This document shows, piece after piece, positions 41,748 through 51,023 of a stretch of DNA of 64,000 bases. Every line of letters starts with the position of its first letter. Positions within the stretch are counted from its first letter, which is position 1. Source of the stretch: Dyadobacter jiangsuensis (lineage in GTDB: Bacteria > Bacteroidota > Bacteroidia > Cytophagales > Spirosomataceae); contig NZ_PYAS01000021.1 of the NCBI RefSeq assembly GCF_003014695.1, forward strand, positions 1-64,000, written 5' to 3'. Below the pieces are notes generated by a model. It saw only the letters and a program-made list of their open reading frames with translations, was not told the origin of the DNA and made no database searches. Made by a program: the position numbers and the translations under genes.

Positions 41748-43169
41748 TCAGAGTTCGTAAGTAGTGCCCCTTAACGGCGTTTCCACCGAATGATAGCCGA
41801 TTTCCTGGATTTTACTCTGGAATTCAGCCATGCTTTGCTGCTCTCCGTGGACGAGGAAAACGCGTTTCAGTTTTTCCGGATCCTGCATTTTTACAAAATT
41901 AATTAAGTCGTTTTGGTCTCCGTGGCCGCTAAATACGTCAATTTTTTCAATATTAGCCAAGACCGGGTACTGCTTTCCGCGAATCGAGATCGTATCCTGC
42001 CCATTCAAAAGCCGCCATCCGAGCGTACCTTCCGAGGCATAACCGATCATCAGGATCGTCGCATAAGGATTGCCGATATTGGCCTCCACGTGCGCTTCCA
42101 CGCGCCCGCCCTGTACCATTCCCGACGATGAAATGATAATGCAAGGCTCGTTATAGTTCGAAACCGCGCGGCTCGCGTCGGCACTTTCGAGGTAGATCAG
42201 ATTTTCGAAATCGAAGAGCATGTCATTCTCTTCTTTAAAGTCGCGCGCCTCCTTGTTCAGCATCCGGGAATGTTTTTGGTACACCTTGGTGCTGCTGTGG
42301 GCCAATGGGCTGTCGGAGAATACTTTAATGAAGGGGAAAGAGCGGTCGAGATAGAGCTTGTTGAGCGTGTAAAGCAATGCCTGGGTTCTGCCGACGCTAA
42401 AAGACGGGATAATAAGCCTGCCAGGAATATCGATGCAGGTCCGTTTGATCACATCCGCCAGCGTTTCTACTGTGCCACGCTTGTCTTCGTGCAATCTGTT
42501 TCCGTAAGTCGATTCACAGATCAGGTAATCCACCTGCGGAATTTCCTGCGGGTCGATCAGCAGCGGATAGTTCTTCCGGCCGATGTCGCCCGAAAAGCAT
42601 AGCCGTTTTTTCTCGCCATCCTCATACACTTCCAGTACAATATGCGCTGCACCCAGCAAATGACCAGCGGCATAGTAGGTTACCGTCACATTGTCGGCAA
42701 TGCGGTAGCGCTGCCCGAAAGCAACGGGCACAAAATTGTCCATGGCCTCGATCACATGTTTTTCAACATAATAATCCATAGGCACTTCACGCTTCTTCTT
42801 GCCGCTTCTTTTCTTGGAGTTAACCCGTGAGTTGAGTCGTTTCTGGTGCAGATTGGCCGCGTCTTTCAGCAAAAGCGAGGTTAGAGCCATGGTAGGCTCG
42901 GTGCAAACGACCCGGCCTTCGAAACCCTCCTTATACAGGTTGGGAATGTTACCCGAGTGATCAATGTGCGCGTGTGTGAGCAGTACGGTGTTGATCAGAC
43001 TGGGTTCAAACGGGAAAACGCTCTTCTGCTGTTCATATCTTGTTTTCTTGCCGATCTCATCCAGATCAAAATCGGAGCCGCAGTCGATCAGGATGCGGTA
43101 GTCGTCCGATTCCAAAAGGAACATACTACCTGTGACCTGCTGCGAAGCCCCCCAAAATGTCAATTTCAT
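41748..43169 (-). CDS. MBL-fold beta-CASP metallo-hydrolase (RNA-processing type)
   Basis: A 473-residue protein. The metallo-beta-lactamase motif HAHIDHSGNIP carries the zinc ligands, a beta-CASP insert occupies about 190-370, and the C-terminal RMMK-type region has FSGHGDQNDLINFV and VFLVHGEQ. Archaeal and bacterial relatives are RNA exo/endonucleases of the CPSF73-like group. It is the first gene of the accA run; a candidate -7 box TACTTTTG (minus strand, 43279-43286) lies about 110 bp upstream, without a clear -33 partner. Confidence 0.9.
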   Translation of the reverse strand: MKLTFWGASQQVTGSMFLLESDDYRILIDCGSDFDLDEIGKKTRYEQQKSVFPFEPSLINTVLLTHAHIDHSGNIPNLYKEGFEGRVVCTEPTMALTSLLLKDAANLHQKRLNSRVNSKKRSGKKKREVPMDYYVEKHVIEAMDNFVPVAFGQRYRIADNVTVTYYAAGHLLGAAHIVLEVYEDGEKKRLCFSGDIGRKNYPLLIDPQEIPQVDYLICESTYGNRLHEDKRGTVETLADVIKRTCIDIPGRLIIPSFSVGRTQALLYTLNKLYLDRSFPFIKVFSDSPLAHSSTKVYQKHSRMLNKEARDFKEENDMLFDFENLIYLESADASRAVSNYNEPCIIISSSGMVQGGRVEAHVEANIGNPYATILMIGYASEGTLGWRLLNGQDTISIRGKQYPVLANIEKIDVFSGHGDQNDLINFVKMQDPEKLKRVFLVHGEQQSMAEFQSKIQEIGYHSVETPLRGTTYEL

Positions 43170-43367
43170 ATAAATAGTATGGGGTGAAAGCTATATTGCA
43201 TTTTTCATCTGGCGGAAAAATCAATATCACTATTGTATCTTTTCTTTGTAAACTACTAATCGTTTGTCTAATATCTTACAAAAGTACCAAAAAACAGCCT
43301 GAGATGCGGACATTAGTTGCTAGATTAGACAAAGCGGCATCATTTTTGTGTCCGGCGAATATTTAAT

Positions 43368-44846
43368 ATGATGAGAACCACCCTTCTTTTGTTTTACATA
43401 CTCCTGGCGTGCCGCGCTGTATCGGCACAAGTCATCGACAGTACCGGACTGGTCCGATTCAGCGATGCCGTGCTTGAACTGCAAAACAGCGAGTTCATGC
43501 GGAGCGGCTCGCTGGCAGTGAGCGTAAAGGCTGTAAAAGAGGGTAAAAATTTATTTGCATTGAATGCGGAGCGTTCGCTGCCTTCCGCATCTACCTTGAA
43601 GCTCGTCTCTACCGCAACAGTTCTGGCGCTGTTCGGAGGTGATTTCAGATTCCAGACTTTCCTCGAACACGACGGTATTCTGCGCGGCGATACGCTTGTC
43701 GGCAACATTTACATGCATGGAACCGGCGATCCGTCACTCGGAAGTGACCGGTTTAAAGGTTATCCTACGGCGCCCGAAATGATCAGCCGGTGGGTGGCGG
43801 CAGTGAAAAAAGCGGGTATAAAGTACATCAAAGGCAAAGTCATTGCCGATGCCTCTTTTTTTGACAAAGAAGCTGTCGCCAGTACTTGGATATGGGGCGA
43901 TATGGGGAATTATTATGGAGCTGGCGTACAGGGGCTCAATTTTAATGAAAACCTCTACCGTGTCAAATTTAAACCGGGCGTAGATCCGGGTGACCCAACG
44001 ACCGTACTCGGTACGGAACCGGCGATTCCATATTTGTCATTTACAAATCAGGTGACGACCGGCGAACGCGGTTCGGGCGACCAGACGATCATTTACAGCA
44101 GTCCGCTGGGAAACAATGTGCTGCTTACGGGTACAGTGCCGGCCGGTAATGCGGTCTTTACGGTAAAAGGCTCCATTCCCGATCCGGCATGGTACACGGC
44201 TTATGCATTGAAAAATGCATTGGCTGGCAGCGGCGTGGTTGTGGCGGAAGCTGAGGATCTTCCCGGAAATCCGAATCTCCTGACTCCCAACCCCAAGAAA
44301 ATCATCGATGAATATAAGTCGCCGCCCCTGCGCGAACTTTGTCAACAGGCCAATTTTTGGAGCATTAACCTCTTTGCCGATGTGTTTTTCAAGCAATCGG
44401 GCAAACGGCTCTCGGGCAGTTCCGGGTTCGACGATGCCGCTACGGCCATTACCGGCTACTGGTCGGGCAGGGGAGCGGATTTGAGGGGTTTTTACATTAA
44501 AGACGGAAGCGGATTGTCACCTTCCGGTTCCATTACCGCGGGTAGTCTGACGGATATTCTAAATCTGGCCAATAAAGATGTCAGCTTCAAGGATTTCTAC
44601 CAAAGTATCGCTGTTCTGGGGCAGAACGGTACTGTTCGTAATCTTGGTAAGGGCTCACACGCAGCGGGTAATATGCGTGTGAAGAGCGGGTCCATCGAAG
44701 GTACGCGGGCGTTTGCGGGGTATGTAAATGCAAAATCGGGGGCATTGCTGAGCTTTACCATCATCGCGCACAAGTACGTACCGGGTAGTAACCGGGTCAT
44801 TTCCGATTCGCTGGTGAAGCTGATGACGCTGATGGCGGAGCTTTGA
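43368..44846 (+). CDS. D-alanyl-D-alanine carboxypeptidase/endopeptidase (PBP4 type)
   Basis: A 492-residue periplasmic S13 peptidase acting on peptidoglycan stem peptides. A signal peptide (LLLFYILLACRAVSA) precedes the active-site SxxK (Ser75-Thr-Leu-Lys78), SxN in FWSINLF, and KSG in RVKSGSIEGTRAFAGY. A large insert after the SxxK region is typical of PBP4. Monocistronic; no terminator is obvious, but a hairpin-rich repeat region follows. Confidence 0.94.
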   Translation: MMRTTLLLFYILLACRAVSAQVIDSTGLVRFSDAVLELQNSEFMRSGSLAVSVKAVKEGKNLFALNAERSLPSASTLKLVSTATVLALFGGDFRFQTFLEHDGILRGDTLVGNIYMHGTGDPSLGSDRFKGYPTAPEMISRWVAAVKKAGIKYIKGKVIADASFFDKEAVASTWIWGDMGNYYGAGVQGLNFNENLYRVKFKPGVDPGDPTTVLGTEPAIPYLSFTNQVTTGERGSGDQTIIYSSPLGNNVLLTGTVPAGNAVFTVKGSIPDPAWYTAYALKNALAGSGVVVAEAEDLPGNPNLLTPNPKKIIDEYKSPPLRELCQQANFWSINLFADVFFKQSGKRLSGSSGFDDAATAITGYWSGRGADLRGFYIKDGSGLSPSGSITAGSLTDILNLANKDVSFKDFYQSIAVLGQNGTVRNLGKGSHAAGNMRVKSGSIEGTRAFAGYVNAKSGALLSFTIIAHKYVPGSNRVISDSLVKLMTLMAEL

Positions 44847-44863
44847 AGGATTGTAGTTGTTGT

Positions 44864-45166
44864 TACATCCCTAACGGGATTCAAATTGAATTCTGATTAC
44901 ACCGTTTTTCTACCAATGTTACGTGCCTAACGGCACTTGCAATGAAAAATGCAAAGTCGCGTTAGCGACGTAATATTGGTAGCAAAATGGTATTGCGTAT
45001 CGATTCGCCAATGCCGTTTGGCATGCAACAACAATTGTGAAGACGATGGCGCGAAACTCCTGCTTCGCGCACGCTATTATGCAGCCTCTGGCTGCCTTGC
45101 AGGATGTTCCGACCGGCCGGAGGCCTGCGAATAGTGGGCACGAAGCCAGAGCTTCGCGCCATTCGT
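44864..45166. repeat. Intergenic cluster of small palindromes
   Basis: CTACCAATGTTACGT (44910-44924) recurs inverted as ACGTAATATTGGTAG (44968-44982), enclosing the hairpins TGCC-TAAC-GGCA and GTCGC-GTTA-GCGAC. Then follow ATGCC-GTTT-GGCAT (45011-45024), GCAGCC-TCT-GGCTGC (45081-45095) and an outer pair ATGGCGCGAA / TTCGCGCCAT (45046 and 45153). This resembles the dispersed intergenic palindromes of Cytophagales genomes. No gene is present. Confidence 0.7.
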
Positions 45167-45170
45167 TTCA

Positions 45171-45713
45171 CTACTGCACGACTTTCTCTATCACGAGATT
45201 ATGATTGGTATAAATGCAAAGATCCGCCGCGATCGTCAACCCTTCCCGCACCATTTCCTCCGCACTTAAATGCGTAGCATGTTTTTTCAACGCCTGCGCT
45301 GCCGATAATGCAAAGTTCCCGCCCGAGCCGATGGAGGCAATGCCGTTTTCTGGCTCCAAAACGTCACCCGTTCCTGAAATGACGAGAATTTCATCCTTAT
45401 TGGCGGTAATCATCATCGCTTCCAACTTGCGGAGATAGCGGTCCGTACGCCAGTCTTTCGCCAGTTCAATGGCTGCGCGTTTCATGTTGCCGCCGTAGCC
45501 GTTCAGTTTTTCTTCAAATCGGTCCAGCAGCGTGAATGCATCGGCCGTGGATCCGGCGAAGCCGACGAGGATTTTGCCGCCTTGCAGCGTGCGGATCTTT
45601 TTTACATTACTCTTGGCAACCGTATTGCCCATTGTAGCCTGGCCGTCCGCGCCGAGGGCGACAGTTCCGTTGTGCAGCACCCCGAGGACGGTAGTAGCGT
45701 GTATTTTCTCCAT
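45171..45713 (-). CDS. ATP-dependent protease subunit HslV
   Basis: A 180-residue N-terminal-threonine peptidase that forms the HslUV protease with the HslU ATPase. The segment TTVLGVLHNGTVALGADGQATMGN starts at the expected catalytic Thr after a short propeptide (MEKIHA), and later GSGGNFALSAAQAL is conserved. ATG 45713 is used; a longer frame adds six unrelated residues. The HslU gene is not adjacent, as is usual in this phylum. Confidence 0.95.
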   Translation of the reverse strand: MEKIHATTVLGVLHNGTVALGADGQATMGNTVAKSNVKKIRTLQGGKILVGFAGSTADAFTLLDRFEEKLNGYGGNMKRAAIELAKDWRTDRYLRKLEAMMITANKDEILVISGTGDVLEPENGIASIGSGGNFALSAAQALKKHATHLSAEEMVREGLTIAADLCIYTNHNLVIEKVVQ

Positions 45714-45768
45714 ATTAATATTTAAATGCAAATGTTAGTCGCGTTTGAAACAAAAACCCTCTGAAAAC

Positions 45769-45802
45769 AAAAGTGCCAGACCTTGCGGGCCTGACACTTT
45801 TT
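45769..45802 (-). terminator. Rho-independent terminator after pdhC
   Basis: AAGTGCCAGACC and GCCTGACACTT pair across a short loop with A- and T-runs on both sides. It separates pdhC from hslV on the minus strand. Confidence 0.7.
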
Positions 45803-45820
45803 CATGCATTTGTATTTTCG

Positions 45821-47494
45821 TTAAACCAGCATGCTCATTGGTTCTTCCAACAGTTTCTTCACTGTCAGCAAGAATTGAGCTGCGGTTGCGCCGTCTACCA
45901 CGCGGTGGTCGGCCGAAAGCGTAACCTTCATGATGTTGGTCGGGTAAACCGTTCCATCTTCCTTGAAAGCAGCTACTTTCTTGATTGCACCGATCGCCAG
46001 GATGCAGGAATCCGGCGGGTTGATGATCGCTGTAAATTCGTCTACGCCGAACATACCGAGATTCGATACCGAGAATGTATTGCCTTCCCAGTCTTTCGGT
46101 TGCAGTTTTTTATCTTTCGCTTTGCCGGCCAGGTCTTTTACTTCACCTGAAATGGCAGAAAGCGTTTTCTTGTCAGCCTCGCGGATCACCGGCACGAGCA
46201 GACCTTCGTCTACCGCCACAGCTACACCGATATTGACATAATTGTATTTCCGGATCTTGTCACCCAGCCATGCGGAGTTTACAGCAGGGTGCTGCTTCAA
46301 CGCCACTGCGCAAGCTTTGATCACCATGTCGTTGAATGATATCTTCGCGGTAGCCACTTCGTTCAGCTGCGGGCGCAATGCCATTGCCTTGTCCATGTTG
46401 ATTTCCATGGTCACGTAGAAGTGAGGCGCAGTGAACAAGCTTTCGCTCAGGCGGCGCGCAATGGTTTTGCGCATTTGCGAGATTGGAGTATCCACAAAAT
46501 CGCCCGTTGCAGGTACAGCAGCCGCAGGAGCCGCTTCTGCTTTGGCAGCCGGTGCAGACTGAGCGGCAGGGGCCGCAGCCGGTGCAGGTTGTGCAGAAGG
46601 TTTGAACTCGTCCACATCGCGTTTCACGATGCGTCCGTTGTCGCCGCTTCCTGAAACTTCGCTCAGGTTAATGCCTTTTTCGTCGGCCAGGCGTTTCGCC
46701 AATGGAGATGCTTTCACGCGCTCGTTCGAATCCGCTACCGAAACGGCTTTCTCAGAGCCATTTACAGCGGGTGCGGGAGCCGCAGCCTGCGCTGGAGCAG
46801 CAGTTTCAGCGGGAGCTTCGCCGTTTTCACGTGCCAGCAATGCTTCCACATTCGATCCTTCCTCACCGATTACGGCGATGATTGCGTCCACAGGTACAGC
46901 GTCGCCTTCTTTAATACCTACGTAAAGTAGTGTACCGTCTTCGTATGCTTCCAGTTCCATCGTAGCCTTGTCGGTTTCAACTTCGGCCAGGATATCTCCT
47001 GATTTTACTTTATCACCTACTTTTTTCTGCCAGGAAACCAGCGTACCCTCTTCCATGGTATCGCTCATTTTAGGCATGCGAACCACCGCAGCATTGATTT
47101 TTTCGGTAGAAGCGGCAGCCGTAGCAGGTTTCGCAGCGGGTGCACTTACAGTTTCAACCGCAGGGGCCGGAGCTTCTGCTTTCGGTGCTTCGGGAGCAGG
47201 AGCCGCAGCAGCACCATTTGAGCCGGCACCGTCGAGCAGCGATTGGTAATCCTCACCCTCAGCGCCAACGACCGCCATGATACCGTCGATAGGTACTGCG
47301 TCGCCTTTTTTTACGCCGATATATAGAAGGGTACCGTCCCAGTAAGATTCAAGGTCCATGGTTGCTTTGTCGGTTTCTACCTCAGCAATCACTTCACCGG
47401 ATTTAATTTTATCACCTACTTTTTTGTGCCATTCCGCGATAACACCTTCTTCCATGGTGTCGCTCATCTTGGGCATACGAATTACTTCTGCCAT
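45821..47494 (-). CDS. Pyruvate dehydrogenase E2 (dihydrolipoamide acetyltransferase)
   Basis: A 557-residue E2 that moves acetyl groups from E1 to CoA. Two lipoyl domains, each with ETDKATM (Lys lipoylated; around residues 40-46 and 175-180), are joined by Ala/Pro-rich linkers. A peripheral-subunit-binding domain follows (ASPLAKRLADEKGINLSEVSGSG, near 260), then the catalytic domain with SADHRVVDGATAA, His-Asp active site, at the end. A -7 box candidate lies upstream. Other PDH genes are not adjacent. Confidence 0.95.
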   Translation of the reverse strand: MAEVIRMPKMSDTMEEGVIAEWHKKVGDKIKSGEVIAEVETDKATMDLESYWDGTLLYIGVKKGDAVPIDGIMAVVGAEGEDYQSLLDGAGSNGAAAAPAPEAPKAEAPAPAVETVSAPAAKPATAAASTEKINAAVVRMPKMSDTMEEGTLVSWQKKVGDKVKSGDILAEVETDKATMELEAYEDGTLLYVGIKEGDAVPVDAIIAVIGEEGSNVEALLARENGEAPAETAAPAQAAAPAPAVNGSEKAVSVADSNERVKASPLAKRLADEKGINLSEVSGSGDNGRIVKRDVDEFKPSAQPAPAAAPAAQSAPAAKAEAAPAAAVPATGDFVDTPISQMRKTIARRLSESLFTAPHFYVTMEINMDKAMALRPQLNEVATAKISFNDMVIKACAVALKQHPAVNSAWLGDKIRKYNYVNIGVAVAVDEGLLVPVIREADKKTLSAISGEVKDLAGKAKDKKLQPKDWEGNTFSVSNLGMFGVDEFTAIINPPDSCILAIGAIKKVAAFKEDGTVYPTNIMKVTLSADHRVVDGATAAQFLLTVKKLLEEPMSMLV

Positions 47495-47542
47495 ATCGCT
47501 TGTTAAGGTATTTTTGTTCTTGGTCGAAATTCAGACTTTGGT

Positions 47543-47550
47543 CAAAATTA
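47543..47550 (-). promoter_or_regulatory. Candidate -7 box of pdhC
   Basis: On the minus strand TAATTTTG matches TAnnTTTG exactly, about 50 bp before the ATG. No good -33 element is found 19 bp upstream, so support is partial. Confidence 0.35.
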
Positions 47551-47726
47551 CAATAAAAGGTGAATAGGAGAGATGTTTGACATTATAAAATTGCCCCTGT
47601 TGGTCGTTGAAGTCCTCTCTCAGGAAATTCATCTTTCTTGTAATGCTTGATAATCAGTGTGGTATGGCTATTTAATGCGGTTTTACCAATTAGTCACGCC
47701 ACAAACGGCATGTCAGCAACCCGCTT

Positions 47727-48473
47727 TCACTGGTTTCGGGCGATATATAAATGATCGGCCAAAAGATGTGAATTTAGCCATTCAAGGCGTTCTGCACCCG
47801 GTTTGGGAGTTGGAAGCCGAAGCGTACGGAAAAAACTGCGGGCTACGCGCATGCGCTTCCGGAATGTGTAGGAAGTCTCACCGAATGCATTCCCTGGGCG
47901 CTCCACCGTTATCGTGGTGCATCGCAAACTTGCCCGGGCGACCAGCCCGATGAGGTACGGCGAGTAGGGCAGGTATGAAGTGAAATCCCCGACGGCATCT
48001 TTCCGCAGCACCATAAAAAGTCCCGCGTTCATCGGTATTTTCCTGCCTGAAAACCAATGCACCATTCCTTTGAAAAAAAAGGAGGTCAGCAGCCGTCCGG
48101 GAGACTCATATTTCCCATGGCGTTTGGCAAACACAACATCTAACCCCGGCTTTAATGCGTCGATCAACGCCGGAAGGTTCTCGGGTTCGTCCTGCAAATC
48201 GGCATCCATGGTGGCGATGATCTTTCCCTGTGCAAATGCCATTCCGGCAATCAATGCGCTGCTCTGGCCAGCATTTCTTTTCAGATTAATGATATGAAAG
48301 GAAATCGTCGCCGGCAACTGTTGTAGAATGCCCAGTGAGTGGTCCGGCGAAGCGTCATTGACATACACAATCTCACAGGGAACCGGGAGCAAGGCAGCCA
48401 TCCGGCTGATCCGGTCGTGCAGGGTAGCCAACGTCGAAGCACTTTTGTATACGGGAATAACAATGCTGATCAT
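47727..48473 (-). CDS. GT2-family glycosyltransferase (polyprenyl-phosphate type)
   Basis: A 248-residue GT-A glycosyltransferase: SIVIPVYKSASTL, VYVNDASPDHS, the DXD-bearing ATMDADLQDEPENL, then MNAGLFMVLRKDAV. The DLQD.PE motif is typical of dolichol/undecaprenyl-phosphate sugar transferases of the DPM1/ArnC type, but the C-terminal membrane helices of ArnC are missing. It is the last gene of the five-gene operon; ATG 48473 overlaps the upstream stop by one base. Confidence 0.88.
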   Translation of the reverse strand: MISIVIPVYKSASTLATLHDRISRMAALLPVPCEIVYVNDASPDHSLGILQQLPATISFHIINLKRNAGQSSALIAGMAFAQGKIIATMDADLQDEPENLPALIDALKPGLDVVFAKRHGKYESPGRLLTSFFFKGMVHWFSGRKIPMNAGLFMVLRKDAVGDFTSYLPYSPYLIGLVARASLRCTTITVERPGNAFGETSYTFRKRMRVARSFFRTLRLPTPKPGAERLEWLNSHLLADHLYIARNQ

Positions 48474-49417
48474 CAATAACCCTTTTCGTAGTTGACGACA
48501 TTCAGCAACGTTTCCCCGCGCATGTAGCGTGCGAGGTTTTCTTCAAAAAGCGGCTGCCATTTGAATTCCGGCCCTTCGAGACTGCGGCCTACATGCGGGG
48601 TGATCAGTATCCGGGGCTCCGTCCACATCGGGTGCGAGGCAGGTAAGGGCTCCTCTTCGAATACATCCAGCGCGGCGCCGGCCAATTTCCCTGCTTGCAC
48701 GCTTTCGAGTAATGCCTGGTCGTCGAGCGTTCCGCCTCTGCCGATGTTGATCACGAATGCCCGTTCAGGCAGCTGGTTCAGGATAGCCGGGTTTACAAAA
48801 TGATGCGTACCAGGCGTTTTTGGAAGACAAACGATCAGCGCATCTGTATAGGCCAACTGCATCTGCCAGTTTTGTTGCCCAAATATCGAAATACCCTGCT
48901 CTTCCGAATTTCCGGGTTGGTTTCTTACCGCGGCAACATGCCCGCCGATGGCGGTAATCAGTCGTGCGATCTCCTGCGCGAGGCTGCCCCAGCCGAGAAT
49001 GAGGCAGCGACTGCCATGCAGCGTGCGTAACCTATGCCGCTGCCAGGAGTGTGCTACCTGCTCGTCGCGAAGCAAATGGATATTTCGGAACAGCGCCAGT
49101 AATAGCGTGAGCGTATGTTCGGCCAGTTCGGCATCGTACACGCCGCGTGCGCAGGTGAGGGTAACACCTCTTTCCAGAAGCAGTTGCTTTTCGGTTAAAA
49201 TAATGTCAACTCCCACCGAGTTGGATTGCATCCAGCGGAGCTTACGGGCGAAGGGGAGACTTTGGATAAAGTAACGGTTGCCGAGCACAATTTCAGCATT
49301 TTCGATGAGCGCCCGCGCTTCTGCGAGTGAATGTGCAATGGCTATTTCCTGATCCGGCGCGGCTTGTTGCAGGCGCTGTAAATGTGCCTGTACCGGGTCA
49401 TACATCAGAAGGATCAT
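48473..49417 (-). CDS. D-2-hydroxyacid dehydrogenase (NAD-binding)
   Basis: A 314-residue protein of the D-isomer-specific dehydrogenase family. The Rossmann motif GWGSLAQEIARLI (near 140), the catalytic Arg in INIGRGGTLDD, the acid in DVFEEEPLPASHPMW and the His in ITPHVG are all present. It would interconvert a 2-hydroxy acid and a 2-oxo acid. It overlaps both neighbours by 1-4 bp, so it probably works on the product of the aldolase-type enzyme. Confidence 0.88.
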   Translation of the reverse strand: MILLMYDPVQAHLQRLQQAAPDQEIAIAHSLAEARALIENAEIVLGNRYFIQSLPFARKLRWMQSNSVGVDIILTEKQLLLERGVTLTCARGVYDAELAEHTLTLLLALFRNIHLLRDEQVAHSWQRHRLRTLHGSRCLILGWGSLAQEIARLITAIGGHVAAVRNQPGNSEEQGISIFGQQNWQMQLAYTDALIVCLPKTPGTHHFVNPAILNQLPERAFVINIGRGGTLDDQALLESVQAGKLAGAALDVFEEEPLPASHPMWTEPRILITPHVGRSLEGPEFKWQPLFEENLARYMRGETLLNVVNYEKGY

Positions 49418-50232
49418 GCGTGATGCGGATTGGTGGTCCAGCTTTCGACCTGCTCGCGGAATGCCTGGAAATCCGCAGACACTTGTTCGCCGGATCGGCT
49501 TCGTGCTTCATCGTACGCATTTCTGATGTGGTGGATCATATGTTCCATGCTGTGATGGGCGTAGTCCTTGATGAATGTACGGCGCAGGAAACTGAAATCG
49601 ATGCCCAAACGCGCGTATTCATTGATCAGGTATTTGCTGGCGATCGGTTGGCCGTTTGGCGGGTAAGTTACGCCTCCCGCACCAAGGGGTATTTCGAATT
49701 GCCGGCGAATGTCGGTTACCGTGCCATTCATGAGCGGAACGAAAATGTTCCGGCTGTTTTGCTGAATATGCAGGTCGTTGAGTCCTATATAGGCCCTGCG
49801 GAGAGGCAGTTTGCTAAGTTCGGTGACGCAGTCGAGCGCCGAGGTTGTTTCGATCAGAATATTAAATCCGGCCCGCCCACCGATCATTTGTAGTGTGTCG
49901 CGTGCTTCTGCGACGGTCCTTACCATCGGCAGGAAGATTTCGTCAGCTCCCGCACGCAACGCGAGCTCGACTTCCTCATAGGTATACTCGGGCGAGAAGC
50001 CGTTGATCCTGCAAATCAGTTTGCCTCCCGGAGTTACTTCCCGCACGCGGCACAGATCTTCATAAGTGTCATAATTGATCTGTGTGTCGAAATTCTCCTG
50101 CCGCAGCTTCTTTCCCTGATTCTCCCAATCGACGATGATGCCATCCACGCCCGCTGCGATGGCCGTTCGGACGGTCGCCGGGTCGGTCGAGAATAAAAAG
50201 AGCTGGAAATGGTTGGGTAAATTTTGGTTCAC
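49414..50232 (-). CDS. HpcH/HpaI (CitE-like) aldolase family protein
   Basis: About 272 residues with a TIM-barrel of the HpcH/HpaI family: GVDGIIVDWENQGKK (first acid), LICRINGF (Arg), ADEIFLPMVRTVAEA, FNILIETTSALD (Glu metal ligand) and AYIGLNDLHI (Asp). Such enzymes make or cleave C-C bonds next to a 2-oxo acid or CoA ester. I use GTG 50232, which overlaps the methyltransferase stop as GTGA like the other junctions; the longer frame begins TTG. Confidence 0.82.
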   Translation of the reverse strand: MNQNLPNHFQLFLFSTDPATVRTAIAAGVDGIIVDWENQGKKLRQENFDTQINYDTYEDLCRVREVTPGGKLICRINGFSPEYTYEEVELALRAGADEIFLPMVRTVAEARDTLQMIGGRAGFNILIETTSALDCVTELSKLPLRRAYIGLNDLHIQQNSRNIFVPLMNGTVTDIRRQFEIPLGAGGVTYPPNGQPIASKYLINEYARLGIDFSFLRRTFIKDYAHHSMEHMIHHIRNAYDEARSRSGEQVSADFQAFREQVESWTTNPHHA

Positions 50233-51023
50233 AAGGATCTTGTTTTCTGTGCAACGATCAGGCAACTGGTACCAAATGGGATTCTTGTTTTGCTTCGGAT
50301 GGCATTTGCCTCCCAGCCGAGCAAACGCCTTAGCAGACGTGCGGTGGCAGGGCGGCCGGCCATATGTTCGTTTCGTTTCTTTTCAGGGGTGTTATCTTTT
50401 TTTATCCCGAACTTCTCGGGCAATACCCGCGCAAGCCACATCGGCGCCCACACCAGCGAAAAGAAATAGGTGGCATAAGTCACCTTGAACCCCGCCTCCG
50501 CAAGCAATGTGGAGAGTTGTCCGAGGGTATACCGCCGGAAATGCCCGAGTTGGACGTCGTTTTCGGACCATAAGCTCTGGAATGCGGGTACTGTGAGCAT
50601 GATCTGTCCGTCGGGAGTGAGCAGTCGGTTGATATTTTCGAGGAAGGATTTATCATCACTGATATGCTCCATTACATCGAAGAATCCCGCCGCAGGAGCA
50701 GTTCCATTAGCTTTGGTCACATATTCCTCCAGTGTATTCTGGATAGTGGACCGGATTCCCCGCTTCCGCGCATTCTCGACCCCGGTAGCATAAGGCTCCA
50801 CCAGCGTTACGTTGTAGCCCGCATTCTGCATGGCCAGTGCGGTAATGCCGTTCCCGCCTCCGATATCAAGGAAATCTTTGGGAAAACCATTTGCCTTCAT
50901 AGCCTCTACAAGGCAGCCATTCCGGTGCTGATACCAAAACGACATGTCTTCCATTTCGAAACACACCGAGTTGCCGTCGTCCGGGTAGGACACAAGCCAC
51001 TTTTCTCTTTTTTCTTCAATCAT
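50229..51023 (-). CDS. Class I SAM-dependent methyltransferase (first of two)
   Basis: A 264-residue protein with SAM motif I FLDIGGGNGITALAM (near 50), acid-bearing VTLVEPYA, and a post-I segment AAGFFDVMEHISDD like the UbiG/Coq3 type. The C-terminal half LVWAPMWLARVLPEKF is hydrophobic, suggesting a membrane-associated substrate. It overlaps both neighbours by 4 bp. Confidence 0.85.
   Translation of the reverse strand: MIEEKREKWLVSYPDDGNSVCFEMEDMSFWYQHRNGCLVEAMKANGFPKDFLDIGGGNGITALAMQNAGYNVTLVEPYATGVENARKRGIRSTIQNTLEEYVTKANGTAPAAGFFDVMEHISDDKSFLENINRLLTPDGQIMLTVPAFQSLWSENDVQLGHFRRYTLGQLSTLLAEAGFKVTYATYFFSLVWAPMWLARVLPEKFGIKKDNTPEKKRNEHMAGRPATARLLRRLLGWEANAIRSKTRIPFGTSCLIVAQKTRSL

Noticed and set aside
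46602..47249. Ala/Ser-rich frames antisense to pdhC
   Set aside because: They mirror the Ala/Pro linkers of the two-lipoyl E2 protein.
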